A stretch of DNA of 64,000 nt from Hymenobacter aquaticus (lineage in GTDB: Bacteria > Bacteroidota > Bacteroidia > Cytophagales > Hymenobacteraceae). The DNA lies in the NCBI RefSeq assembly GCF_004765605.1, contig NZ_SRLC01000003.1, positions 124,001-188,000 on the forward strand, written 5' to 3'. The notes under the pieces were generated by a model. It did no database searches. It had not been told where the DNA came from and saw only the letters and a program-made list of their open reading frames with translations. Shown here piece after piece: positions 7,935 through 16,103 of this stretch (the first letter of the stretch is position 1; every line of letters starts with the position of its first letter). The position numbers were made by a program, and so were the translations under genes.

Positions 7935-8399
7935 TTAGACATTCGTGTTGTTGAGCAGGTTGCTGACCACCTGGGAAATGACTTTGCCGTCGGCCTGGCC
8001 GGACAGCTCCCGGGCGGCGGCACCCATTACCTTGCCCAGGTCGGAGGGGCCGGTGGCGCCCACGCGCTGGATGATGGCTACGAGCTTTTCGACCAGGTCG
8101 GCCTCGGAGAGCTGCTGGGGCAGGTATTCCTCGATGATGGCCAGCTCGGCCAGCTCGATTTCTTCCAGATCGGAGCGGAACTGCTTCTGGTACATCTCGG
8201 CGGCTTCGCGGCGCTGCTTGGCGGCTTTGGTCAGCAGCTTCAGCTCGGCGTCCTCGGTCAGGGCCGCGCCGTGGGCGCCTTCCGCCGTTTCAGCCAGCAT
8301 GATCTGCGACTTGATGCTGCGCAGGGCCTGGAGCCGAACTTTGTCCTTGGCCAGCATAGCCTTTTTGATATCCGCGTCGATGGTTTCCTTCAGAGCCAT
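7935..8399 (-). CDS. GatB/YqeY domain-containing protein
   Basis: A 154-residue protein that is essentially one YqeY domain, the fold found at the C terminus of the amidotransferase subunit GatB. It opens with LKETIDADIKKAMLAKDKVR and contains ALRSIKSQIMLAE, the EEYLPQQLSE motif and the closing GKVMGAAARELSGQADGKVI. Free-standing YqeY proteins are thought to interact with tRNA, but their role is not proven. A longer reading frame extends upstream through pdxJ in antisense; the ATG at 8399 gives the normal family N terminus. It is divergent from pdxJ, with a 99-base shared promoter region. Confidence 0.9.
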   Translation of the reverse strand: MALKETIDADIKKAMLAKDKVRLQALRSIKSQIMLAETAEGAHGAALTEDAELKLLTKAAKQRREAAEMYQKQFRSDLEEIELAELAIIEEYLPQQLSEADLVEKLVAIIQRVGATGPSDLGKVMGAAARELSGQADGKVISQVVSNLLNNTNV

Positions 8400-8498
8400 A
8401 AGTTTGTAGTAGTAAATGTCTGGAACCCGTAGATTCCGACTGGCCGCGTATTGATGACCCACGCTGGCCGTTTTGGAGTCAGTTTTTCGCCTTCTCTC

Positions 8499-9212
8499 AT
8501 GACGAAACTTAGCGTAAACATAAATAAAATAGCCACGCTGCGGAATGCCCGCGGCCACAACCGCCCCGACGTACTCCAGGTAGCCCGTGACTGTGAGCGG
8601 TTTGGCGCCCAGGGCATCACGGTGCACCCCCGCCCCGATGAGCGCCATATCCGCTACCAGGACGTGCGCGACCTGCGCCAGATCGTGACCACCGAGTTCA
8701 ACGTGGAGGGCAATCCGACGCCGGATTTCCTGGAACTGGTGCGCGAAGTGCGGCCCGAGCAGGTGACGCTGGTGCCCGACGCGCCCGACGCCATTACCTC
8801 CAACGCCGGCTGGGACACCATCACCCATCAGATTTATCTGATTGGCGTGGTCACCGAGCTCAAGTCCATCGGCTGCCGGGTGTCCATCTTCCTCGACCCC
8901 GACCCGGCCATGGTGAAGGCCGCCGTGGCCACCGGCACCGACCGGATTGAGCTCTACACCGAGGACTACGCCCGCCAGTACCCCCACGACCCCGCCCAGG
9001 CCATTGCCCCCTACACCGTGGCCGCCACCCTGGCCCAGCAGCTCGGCCTGGGCCTGAACGCCGGCCACGACCTGGATTTGGAGAACCTAGCCTACCTCAA
9101 GCAGAACTTACCCGGCCTGGCCGAGGTTAGCATCGGGCACGCGCTGGTGTGCGACGCGCTGTACTACGGGCTGGAAAACACCATCCAGCTCTACCGCCGG
9201 CAGCTGGCGTAA
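8499..9212 (+). CDS. pdxJ: Pyridoxine 5'-phosphate synthase
   Basis: A 237-residue cytoplasmic enzyme that joins 3-amino-2-oxopropyl phosphate and 1-deoxyxylulose 5-phosphate in the last step of the DXP-dependent vitamin B6 pathway. The sequence has the family start LSVNINKIATLRNARG, the active-site GITVHPRPDERHIR, the FNVEGNP segment, LVPDAPDAITSNAGWD and the phosphate-binding ISIGHALV-type C-terminal block. Length is normal. The in-frame ATG at 8451 is possible, but 8499 gives the conserved N terminus. IspF at 55824 shows the same genome also uses the MEP route, which shares DXP. Confidence 0.96.
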   Translation: MTKLSVNINKIATLRNARGHNRPDVLQVARDCERFGAQGITVHPRPDERHIRYQDVRDLRQIVTTEFNVEGNPTPDFLELVREVRPEQVTLVPDAPDAITSNAGWDTITHQIYLIGVVTELKSIGCRVSIFLDPDPAMVKAAVATGTDRIELYTEDYARQYPHDPAQAIAPYTVAATLAQQLGLGLNAGHDLDLENLAYLKQNLPGLAEVSIGHALVCDALYYGLENTIQLYRRQLA

Positions 9213-9229
9213 CCACTGCTGAGGCAGCA

Positions 9230-9385
9230 CAGCCGCGTAGCGGCGCCACGTTTATAGAAACCACCAGGCACAATTGATTGAGCCGCCGCGCGGCGGCATT
9301 CCCGCCCGTAAGGCTATGCCGCCGCCCTGCGGCTCGCTTCCAGCAAGGCTACTGTTTCTATAGACATGGTGCCGCTACGCGGCTG
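9230..9385. mobile_element. MITE-like element with 32-bp terminal inverted repeats
   Basis: The ends 9230-9261 and 9354-9385 are inverted copies that match at 29 of 32 positions (CAGCCGCGTAGCGGC at each tip, TATAGAAAC inside). A second, GC-rich palindromic region around GAGCCGCCGCGCGGCGGC and GCCGCCGCCCTGCGGCTC fills the middle. At 156 bp and without coding capacity it looks like a miniature inverted-repeat element. The first in-frame ATG of the following gene (9366) lies inside it. Confidence 0.6.
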
Positions 9386-9437
9386 TAGGGCAGCCCGGGC
9401 CACTAGTTCACCGTTTCACTACTTCACCACTTCGCCT

Positions 9438-10478
9438 TTGCCTCGTATTCCGCTTTCCGAATTCCTGACCGGGCCCGCCGACGCCCCCATTCTGGACGTG
9501 CGCGCGCCCATCGAGTACGCCCACGGCCACATTCCGGGGGCCCTGAGCCTGCCGCTGTTTTCGGATGCGGAGCGGGCCCGCATCGGCACGGCCTACAAGC
9601 AGGTCAGCCAGGACCGGGCCATCCACATCGGGCTCGACTTCTTCGGGCCCAAGATGAGCCGCATGGTGAAGCAGGCCCAGAAGCTGGCGCCCAACAAGGA
9701 AGTGCGCCTGCACTGCTGGCGGGGCGGCATGCGCAGCGGGGCCGTGCACTGGCTGCTGGAGCTGGCCGGCTTCAAGGTGCATCTGCTGGATAAGGGCTAC
9801 AAGGATTACCGCCGCTGGGCCCTGGCGCAGTTCGCCGAGCCCCGGCCCATGCTGATTCTGGGCGGCCTCACGGGCTCGGGCAAGACCGACGTGCTGCACG
9901 AGCTGGCCCGCCGCGGCGAAACCATCGTGGACCTGGAAGGGCTGGCCAGTCACAAGGGCTCCTCGTTCGGGGCCATCGGGCTGCCGCCCCAGCCCACGCC
10001 CGAGCAGTTTGAGAATAACCTGGCCCTGGAGCTGAGCCAGCTGCCAGCGGACGTGACGCCCTGGCTGGAAGACGAGAGCCTGACCATCGGGCGGCTCAAC
10101 ATTCCCAAGGCGCTGTTCGAACAGATGCGGGCGGCTCCCCTTTTCGTACTCGACATTCCCCGCCCGGTGCGCACCCGCAAGCTGGCGGCCGAGTACGGCA
10201 AGGAAGACCCGCAGCAGCTGGCCGAGGCCATTCAGCGCATCAGCAAGCGGCTGGGCGGCCTGGCTACCAAGCAGGCCCTGGCCGCCATTGCGGCCGGCGA
10301 CATGGAGCAGATGGTCGACATTGCCCTCTCCTACTACGACAAAACCTACGGCTTCGGGCTCGATAACAAGGTCAACAGCCAGGTCGTCCGGATTCCGTCC
10401 GACACCTGCGACCCGCGGGTGAATGCCGACCTGGTGCTGGCCGCCGTGGCGCAGGCAGGCTTGCTGGCAACCGCCTAG
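9438..10478 (+). CDS. mnmH: tRNA 2-selenouridine synthase
   Basis: This enzyme (SelU/MnmH) geranylates 2-thiouridine at the tRNA wobble position and replaces it with selenium from selenophosphate. The N-terminal rhodanese domain carries ILDVRAPIEYAHGHIPGA and the active Cys93 in LHCWRGGMRSG. A P-loop domain follows (GGLTGSGKT, about residues 142-150) with DLEGLASHKGSSFG. The TTG at 9438 is preferred (346 residues), because the ATG at 9366 lies in the MITE-like repeat and the codons in between read through simple repeats. The selenium donor gene selD is nearby at 12321. Confidence 0.92.
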   Translation: MPRIPLSEFLTGPADAPILDVRAPIEYAHGHIPGALSLPLFSDAERARIGTAYKQVSQDRAIHIGLDFFGPKMSRMVKQAQKLAPNKEVRLHCWRGGMRSGAVHWLLELAGFKVHLLDKGYKDYRRWALAQFAEPRPMLILGGLTGSGKTDVLHELARRGETIVDLEGLASHKGSSFGAIGLPPQPTPEQFENNLALELSQLPADVTPWLEDESLTIGRLNIPKALFEQMRAAPLFVLDIPRPVRTRKLAAEYGKEDPQQLAEAIQRISKRLGGLATKQALAAIAAGDMEQMVDIALSYYDKTYGFGLDNKVNSQVVRIPSDTCDPRVNADLVLAAVAQAGLLATA

Positions 10479-10871
10479 ATGCTGGCCCCCACGCTGCGGG
10501 TGGCCCGCCCCACCGACAACCTGGCGGCCGTGGTCCGCTTCTACCGCGACGGACTGGGCCTGCCCGAGCTGACGTCCTTCGCGGCCCACAACGGCTTCGA
10601 CGGGGTGATGCTGGGCCACCCGGCCGGGCCCTACCACTTCGAGTTTACCCACCAGCCCGGCCACCCCGTGGGCCGCGCCCCGACCCAGGACAACCTGCTG
10701 GTCTTCTACCTGCCCGACGCTATGGAGTGGCAGGCCGCCGTGCAGCGCCTGCTCGACCACGGCTACCCGCCCGTGCATTCCTACAATCCCTACTGGGACC
10801 AGCGGGGCCGCACTTTCGAAGACCCCGACGGCTACCGGGTGGTGCTGCAGCAGGCCGCCTGGGCGCTGTAG
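10479..10871 (+). CDS. VOC (glyoxalase-type) family protein
   Basis: A 130-residue vicinal-oxygen-chelate protein. It has the betaalphabetabetabeta start LRVARPTDNLAAVVRFYRDG, a His in GVMLGHPAGPYHFEF, and the closing GRTFEDPDGYRVVLQQ, where a Glu metal ligand is often replaced. The substrate cannot be told from sequence; relatives include glyoxalase I, dioxygenases and antibiotic-binding proteins. Its ATG directly follows the TAG stop of mnmH with no gap, so the two are almost certainly translated from one mRNA. No functional link to selenouridine is apparent. Confidence 0.85.
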   Translation: MLAPTLRVARPTDNLAAVVRFYRDGLGLPELTSFAAHNGFDGVMLGHPAGPYHFEFTHQPGHPVGRAPTQDNLLVFYLPDAMEWQAAVQRLLDHGYPPVHSYNPYWDQRGRTFEDPDGYRVVLQQAAWAL

Positions 10872-11021
10872 CACGCACTTGGTAGTTGACGTGCCGGAAC
10901 GACAACCGTTGTATCAGTTCTTAGAAGAGTGCTTCTACCAATGGGGCGGCTGTACGCGCTAAGGCTGCGAATCCTGCCCTTGGCCTGCTGCGTCAGCGTA
11001 GCTTGTTGCCTTCGTCAGGGA

Positions 11022-12107
11022 CTAACGCTTGCTCAGGTAGCGGCGTAGCGGCGCGTCCACGGTTACCAGCAGCAGGTAAGCCAGCCCCACCAGGGCCAGC
11101 GTAGCGGTTGGCACCAGCCAGGCCAGCGTGCTCATGGGCGGCTTCTGCGTGGCCACGTAGCTCAGAAATACCCACACAAACGGGTAATGCACCATGTAAA
11201 GCGGGTAGGAAAGCTCCCCGAGCCAGTGGCAGGTCTTGGCCAGACGTGGGTTCAGGTGAGCGCCGGCACCCAGTGCCACGAGCAGGGGAAAATAGACGAG
11301 CACGGTCAGCGAGTCCGTAAGCCCGGTCAGATTGCTGCGGTAAGGAAATAGCAGGCCCGCCAGTAGCAGCAGCCCCACGCCCACAAACCCGAGGCGGTTA
11401 GGCACGATCCAGCGGGCCCGGTACAGCACCAGGCCCATCAGAAACGAATAGCTCACACGCACGGCCCCGCCCCAGAACGTATTCCGGTCCCAGCCAATGC
11501 TCAGATTCGGCACCAGCGTGGCCTGGTAGACCAGGGCCCCGGCGGCCAGCAGCGTGAGCACGTACAGTAGGCGCGGCCGCACGCGCACCAGCACCAGGGC
11601 GTAGACCACGTTGGCGATGTACTCCCAAAATAACGACCACGTGGGCGCATTGAGCGGGAAAAGATTGAAGGTGCGCTCGGGCATTATCGGGTAGGGAATC
11701 AGCAGGCACGAGGCCAGAAACACCTGCCAGACCCGCTCGGCATACGCGGCATACACGGCACTGAAGGGGTCGAGACGAAACGTGAGCAAGCCGAGCACCG
11801 AGCCTACCAGCACCAGCGGATGCAAGCGAATCAGCCGGCGACGCAGGAAGGCCCCAATACCGATTTTCGCCAGGCGCGTGTCGTAGGCGCAGGCCATCAC
11901 AAAGCCGGAGAGGCAGAAGAAAAAGTCGACGGCCAGGTAAGCGTGGGCAATAAAGAGGTGCTCATAGTCGGGTACCACGATTTCCATGAAGTGGTATACC
12001 ACCACGGCCAGGGCAGCAATACCGCGCAGGCCATCGAGCACGGCGAAATGTGGCGTGGCCGACGGTAGCGCAGCAGGTGTATTGGGTATATTGTGGACAG
12101 CGGGCAT
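11022..12107 (-). CDS. Acyltransferase 3 family membrane protein
   Basis: A 361-residue polytopic inner-membrane protein of the acyltransferase-3 (OafA/NodX) family, which transfers acyl groups to sugars or lipids on the outer side of the membrane. Family hallmarks are FAVLDGLRGIAALAVVVYHF near residue 30 (the GLRG and YHF motifs with the catalytic His), AVDFFFCLSGFVMA, and about ten hydrophobic helices ending in LALVGLAYLLLVTVDAPLRR. The acceptor is unknown. The start at 12107 is preferred over 12134. It is transcribed against selD and mnmH, splitting those two genes. Confidence 0.88.
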   Translation of the reverse strand: MPAVHNIPNTPAALPSATPHFAVLDGLRGIAALAVVVYHFMEIVVPDYEHLFIAHAYLAVDFFFCLSGFVMACAYDTRLAKIGIGAFLRRRLIRLHPLVLVGSVLGLLTFRLDPFSAVYAAYAERVWQVFLASCLLIPYPIMPERTFNLFPLNAPTWSLFWEYIANVVYALVLVRVRPRLLYVLTLLAAGALVYQATLVPNLSIGWDRNTFWGGAVRVSYSFLMGLVLYRARWIVPNRLGFVGVGLLLLAGLLFPYRSNLTGLTDSLTVLVYFPLLVALGAGAHLNPRLAKTCHWLGELSYPLYMVHYPFVWVFLSYVATQKPPMSTLAWLVPTATLALVGLAYLLLVTVDAPLRRYLSKR

Positions 12108-12290
12108 AGGCAAGCGGAGAAAAAGAAGCCGCAAAATACCTCCGGCAACGCTTGCAGTAGTCCCCTTCAGGAAGAAAGGCCTGGATAACAGCCTTGGTTG
12201 ATGCTACCGGCATCGTAAGCGCCGCTACTTTTTTGCCGCCGGAACGCTCGAGCCACGGAGCCCGTTCTCACTTTTGCCGCTTCTACCGGT

Positions 12291-12298
12291 TATCTTCG
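12291..12298 (+). promoter_or_regulatory. selD: -7 box TATCTTCG upstream of selD
   Basis: TATCTTCG matches the TAnnTTyG form of the Bacteroidota -7 element and lies 22 bases before the selD ATG, implying a very short leader. Confidence 0.45.
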
Positions 12299-12320
12299 CC
12301 AACCTCTGACTTTCCTCCTC

Positions 12321-13385
12321 ATGTCTTCCGATACCTCCTCCCCCGCCACCGACCAGATTCGCCTGACCCAGTATAGCCACGGCGCGGGCTGCGGCTGCAA
12401 AATCGCGCCCAAGGTGCTCGACCAGATTCTGCACACCAGCATCGCCCAGCCCGAGCACGAGAAGCTGCTGGTGGGCAACAGCAGCCGCGACGACGCGGCC
12501 GTGTACGACATCGGCGGCGGGCAGGCCATCATCAGCACCACCGACTTCTTCATGCCCATCGTGGATGACGCCTACGATTTCGGGCGGATAGCGTCGGCCA
12601 ACGCCATCAGCGACGTGTATGCCATGGGCGGGCGGCCGGTTATGGCTATTGCCGTGCTGGGCTGGCCCATCGACAAGCTGGCCCCCGAAGTGGCCCGCCG
12701 GGTGATTGAGGGCAGCCGCAGCATCTGCGCCGAGGCGGGCATCCCATTGGCCGGCGGCCACAGCATCGACTCGCCGGAGCCCATTTTCGGCCTGGCCGTG
12801 ACCGGGATGCTCGACATCAAGAACCTGAAGCAGAACGACACGGCCACGGCCGGCTGCGAGCTGTATTTGACCAAGCCCCTGGGCGTGGGCATGCTGACGA
12901 CCTCGCAGAAGCGCGGCATTCTGCTCCCCGAGCACGAGCAGATTGCCCCCCAGAGCATGATGCAGCTCAACAAGATCGGCTACGACCTGGGCCAATTGGA
13001 GGCCGTGCGGGCCATGACCGACGTGACGGGCTTCGGCCTGCTGGGTCACCTCTCGGAGGTGTGCGAAGGCAGCAACCTGACCGCCGAAATCGACTTCGGC
13101 AAGGTGCCGCTGCTGGCCGAGGCCGAGCAGTACCGCCAGCAAAAGGCCATTCCGGGCGGCACGGTGCGCAACTGGGACAGCTACGGCCACAAGATCGGCG
13201 AGATTACTGAGGAGCAGCGCCAGTGGCTCTGCGACCCCCAGACCTCGGGCGGCCTGCTGGTGTGCGTGGAGCCCGGCGGCCGGGCCCAGGTGCAGGCCGT
13301 GTTCGAGCAGTATGGCTTGCAGCTCGAATCGTTTGGCACGCTGCGGGCCCACGTTGCCGGGGAGCCCTGGATTGAGGTGAAGTAG
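12321..13385 (+). CDS. selD: Selenide, water dikinase (Cys form)
   Basis: This 354-residue enzyme makes selenophosphate from selenide and ATP. The N-terminal signature IRLTQYSHGAGCGCKIAPKV contains the catalytic Cys24 (a Sec in some lineages, here coded TGC) and Lys27. It also carries the AirS/PurM-like DDAAVYDIGGGQAIISTTDF, the GGHSIDSPEPIFGLAVTG region and the C-terminal CDPQTSGGLLV. No selA, selB or tRNA-Sec is in the window. With mnmH close by, the likely use of the selenium is tRNA 2-selenouridine. It is 3 bases upstream of the next gene. Confidence 0.95.
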   Translation: MSSDTSSPATDQIRLTQYSHGAGCGCKIAPKVLDQILHTSIAQPEHEKLLVGNSSRDDAAVYDIGGGQAIISTTDFFMPIVDDAYDFGRIASANAISDVYAMGGRPVMAIAVLGWPIDKLAPEVARRVIEGSRSICAEAGIPLAGGHSIDSPEPIFGLAVTGMLDIKNLKQNDTATAGCELYLTKPLGVGMLTTSQKRGILLPEHEQIAPQSMMQLNKIGYDLGQLEAVRAMTDVTGFGLLGHLSEVCEGSNLTAEIDFGKVPLLAEAEQYRQQKAIPGGTVRNWDSYGHKIGEITEEQRQWLCDPQTSGGLLVCVEPGGRAQVQAVFEQYGLQLESFGTLRAHVAGEPWIEVK

Positions 13386-13388
13386 GCG

Positions 13389-13982
13389 GTGAAGCTGTTT
13401 CCCTTCCTGCGGCCGCTGCTCGAATTTACGGTGGCGGTCTGCGCCATCGTGTTCGGGCTGCGCTTTATTACGGGCTTTTTCACCCAGGCCAGTCGGGTGT
13501 ACCGGCCCACGTTCCTGCGGCAGTTCTACCTGCTGTTCTGGCCCCTGCTGTGCATGAGCGTGGGGTTGCCCTTCCTGGTGTCGTTTCTCTACCTGGGCAC
13601 CCTCAGCGCCTACGAGCTGGTGCTGCTGGTGGCCCTGGCCAGCGTGATTCTGGGTTTTTCGGTGCCGGCTCTTATTCTGCACGCCCAGTACTACGCCCGC
13701 AACCTGCACACCACCCTGGTGTTCGACCCCAAGCAGAACAAGCTGGAAGTGTACGAGGGCCGGCAGTTGGTGCCCTTCGCCCGGCGCGACCTGGTGCGGG
13801 TGGAGTACGTGACGTGTCGCTCGAAGCGGGCGTTCTGGAGCAACTACAACTTCCTGCGGCTGCATCTGGCCTCGGGGCAGATCCTGACGCTCACCTCCCT
13901 GCTGACCAACCTGGAGCCGGTGGCCGAATTTCTGCGCAACTCCAGCCTGGAGCGGCGGCAGCGCTGGGCCTGCTTTCTGTAA
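13389..13982 (+). CDS. Small membrane protein of unknown function
   Basis: A 197-residue protein starting at GTG three bases after the selD stop, so probably cotranscribed. Three hydrophobic segments are visible in the first half (LLEFTVAVCAIVFGLRFI, LFWPLLCMSVGLPFLVSFLY, ELVLLVALASVILGFSVPAL). A soluble half of beta-strand character follows (TTLVFDPKQNKLEVYEGRQ, FLRLHLASGQILTLTSLLTN), reminiscent of a PH-like fold, though that is only an impression. I do not recognise the family. No motif links it to selenium metabolism. Confidence 0.75.
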   Translation: MKLFPFLRPLLEFTVAVCAIVFGLRFITGFFTQASRVYRPTFLRQFYLLFWPLLCMSVGLPFLVSFLYLGTLSAYELVLLVALASVILGFSVPALILHAQYYARNLHTTLVFDPKQNKLEVYEGRQLVPFARRDLVRVEYVTCRSKRAFWSNYNFLRLHLASGQILTLTSLLTNLEPVAEFLRNSSLERRQRWACFL

Positions 13983-14041
13983 GCCGGCGGCGGCAAGCTC
14001 CCAAAGCAGCCGCTTCGTGCCGGGATTCGCGGCCGGGGTGC

Positions 14042-14049
14042 TACTTTTG
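14042..14049 (+). promoter_or_regulatory. -7 box TACTTTTG of the histidine kinase gene
   Basis: TACTTTTG is an exact TAnnTTTG match 26 bases before the ATG at 14076. Confidence 0.5.
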
Positions 14050-14075
14050 TTGCTTACTTTTTTCTGCCTGGCCTG

Positions 14076-15983
14076 ATGCGGCACTGTTTACTTTTTCTGC
14101 TGCTGTGGGGGCTCACCGCGCCGGTGGCGCGGGCCCAGGACCAGGCCACGGTGCAGCGCCTGCGCCGGCAGCTGCCCCACCTGCCCGCCTCGCCCGGCCG
14201 CGTGCTGGTGCTGGACTCGCTCAGCTACGCCCTGCACGACCTTTCGCCCGACACGGCCCGGCGCTACGGCGAGCAGGCCGTGGCCCTGGCCCAGCGCCTG
14301 CACGACCAGCGCGGCCTGATGCAGAGCCTGAACACGCTGGGCAGCTGCTACGCGGTGCTCTCGGACGGGGCGCACGCGCTCCAGCTCTACGCCCAGGCCC
14401 TGGGGCTGGCCCGGCAGCTGAATAGCGCCGACGGCCTGGTGCGCAGCCACGCCTCGATGGCCGCCGTGCACCACGAGCGGGCCGATACCGTGCAGGCGGG
14501 CCAGCACTACCGGGCTGCCCTGGCCCTGGCCGACCGGCCGGGTGTGCGGCCCGCCACGCAGCTGCTGCTGTACGGCAACTTGTCGAGCTTCTTCTTTTAC
14601 CTGGAGCAAAATGCCAAGGCCCTGCACTACACCGAGCGGGCCCTGGCTTTGGCCCGGCGCACCGGCAGCGCCGTACACGAGTCGATTTACCTGGCCAATC
14701 TGAGCACCTACCACTTCAACGCCAAGCGCTACGCCCAGGCCGAGGAGCTGATCCAAAGGGCCCTGCGCCTGACCCAGGAGGCGCATCAGCCCCGCTTTGA
14801 GGCCGGCAACCTGGAGCTGTGGAGCCTGATGAACCTGGAGAAAAACCAAGTAGCCGAGGCCGGCGTGCTGGCCCGGCGCGCCCTGCGGCAGGCCCGGCTG
14901 GGCCAAAGTCAGGAGCGGGTGCTGGATGCCTACAGCCTGCTGGCCACCGTGGCCACCCGCCAAGACCAGTACCGGCAGGCCTACGCCTGGCAGGAGCGGT
15001 ACGTGGCCCTGAACGACTCGCTCAACAACGGCCGCCGCCTGGCCATGCTCACGGCCCTGCAAAGCCGCTACGACAGCGAGGACAAGGAAAACCAGATTCA
15101 GCTGCTGACCCAGCAAACCGAGCTGCAACAGCTGCGCAACCGGGAGCTGTGGGGCGCTATTGCCGCCCTGGTGCTGGGGTTGGCCGGGTTCGGCTTTCTG
15201 TACTGGCAGCTGCGCCGCAGCCGGGCCGCGCTGGCCGCCAACAACCGGGCCCTGCACGAAACCACCGCCGAGCTGCGCCAGATGGCCGCCTCCAAAGACC
15301 GGCTCTACGCCATCGTGGCCCACGACCTGCGCGGCCCGGTCACGTCGTTCGTGGGCGTCACGGAGCTGATTGGCTTCTACCTCAAGCGCGGCGACCAGGA
15401 AGGCCTGCAACGGCTGCCGGCCCTGGTGCGGCAGTCGGCCCAGAGCCTGAACAACCTGCTCGACAACCTGCTGAACTGGGCCGTGAGCCAGACCGGCGAG
15501 CTGGCCTACCGCCCCGAGCGGGTGCCGGTGGCCGCCCTCTTCGCCGAAAGCCAGGAGCTGTACCATACCACGGCCGAGGCCAAGCAGATTACGCTGGAGG
15601 CCCGCAACCCCGCCGGCCTGGTGCTCTGGGCCGACCAGAACATGGCCCGCACGATTCTGCGCAACCTGGTGGGCAACGCCCTGAAGTTCACGCCCCTGGG
15701 CGGCACCGTGCAGTTCTCGGCCGCGCCCGGCACCCGGCCCGGCACGGTGCTGCTCACCGTCACGGACTCGGGCCACGGCATGCCGGCCAACCTGGTGGCG
15801 GAAGTACTGAGCGCCAGCGCCCTGACCACGCCCACCGCTCCGCTGGGGCCGCGCACCGGCACCGGCCTGGGGCTGCTGCTGTGCAAGGCCTTCGTGCAGC
15901 GCCACGGCGGCACGCTCGACATCCGGAGCGTGCCGGGCGGGGGCACCAGCGTGCTGGTCGAGCTACCCCTGGTGGCGGCTTAG
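14076..15983 (+). CDS. TPR-repeat sensor histidine kinase
   Basis: A 635-residue membrane sensor kinase. A signal peptide (residues 1-20, ending ARAQ) leads into a periplasmic array of about six tetratricopeptide repeats (RRYGEQAVALAQRLHDQRG, NAKALHYTERALALARRTG and others). One transmembrane helix (LWGAIAALVLGLAGFGFLYW) and a short coiled coil follow. The HisKA H-box has the phospho-acceptor His416 in YAIVAHDLRGPV. The HATPase domain has the N-box NLVGNALKF, G1 DSGHGMP and G2 GTGLGLLL. No response regulator is adjacent, so the partner is unknown. The next gene, a T9SS-exported propeller, follows after 120 bases. Confidence 0.92.
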   Translation: MRHCLLFLLLWGLTAPVARAQDQATVQRLRRQLPHLPASPGRVLVLDSLSYALHDLSPDTARRYGEQAVALAQRLHDQRGLMQSLNTLGSCYAVLSDGAHALQLYAQALGLARQLNSADGLVRSHASMAAVHHERADTVQAGQHYRAALALADRPGVRPATQLLLYGNLSSFFFYLEQNAKALHYTERALALARRTGSAVHESIYLANLSTYHFNAKRYAQAEELIQRALRLTQEAHQPRFEAGNLELWSLMNLEKNQVAEAGVLARRALRQARLGQSQERVLDAYSLLATVATRQDQYRQAYAWQERYVALNDSLNNGRRLAMLTALQSRYDSEDKENQIQLLTQQTELQQLRNRELWGAIAALVLGLAGFGFLYWQLRRSRAALAANNRALHETTAELRQMAASKDRLYAIVAHDLRGPVTSFVGVTELIGFYLKRGDQEGLQRLPALVRQSAQSLNNLLDNLLNWAVSQTGELAYRPERVPVAALFAESQELYHTTAEAKQITLEARNPAGLVLWADQNMARTILRNLVGNALKFTPLGGTVQFSAAPGTRPGTVLLTVTDSGHGMPANLVAEVLSASALTTPTAPLGPRTGTGLGLLLCKAFVQRHGGTLDIRSVPGGGTSVLVELPLVAA

Positions 15984-16019
15984 TTGCCGCCCCAGCTTGG
16001 TCGGGCCTGGCCAGCGCCG

Positions 16020-16027
16020 TACTTTCG
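16020..16027 (+). promoter_or_regulatory. -7 box TACTTTCG with TTG -33 element
   Basis: TACTTTCG lies 76 bases before the ATG at 16104. A TTG at 15997-15999 is 20 bases upstream of it, the spacing expected for a Bacteroidota promoter. Confidence 0.4.
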
Positions 16028-16103
16028 GCTTTTGGCTCCTGTTTCCCCCCCAGTGTTCGGGCGGATTCTGTCTGTTCTTCTCTCCGTTCTTATTGCCGTC
16101 TGC

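Noticed and set aside
7935..9068. 377-residue fusion of an unknown domain to YqeY
   Set aside because: The extra part is antisense to pdxJ; the ATG at 8399 gives a normal YqeY protein.
9366..9437. N-terminal extension of mnmH from the ATG at 9366
   Set aside because: The codons lie in the MITE-like repeat end and a simple TTCAC repeat, and MnmH alignments start near the TTG at 9438.
9408..10874. 488-codon minus-strand open frame opposite mnmH and the VOC gene
   Set aside because: Gly-, Val-, His- and Gln-rich composition without a domain; it mirrors the GC bias of the opposite coding strand.
12225..14084. 619-codon minus-strand open frame opposite selD
   Set aside because: It runs antisense to SelD, a certain gene, and its translation is low-complexity His/Gln/Gly-rich shadow sequence.
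14088..15905. 605-codon minus-strand open frame opposite the histidine kinase
   Set aside because: The plus strand has complete TPR, HisKA and HATPase motifs; the reverse translation has none.
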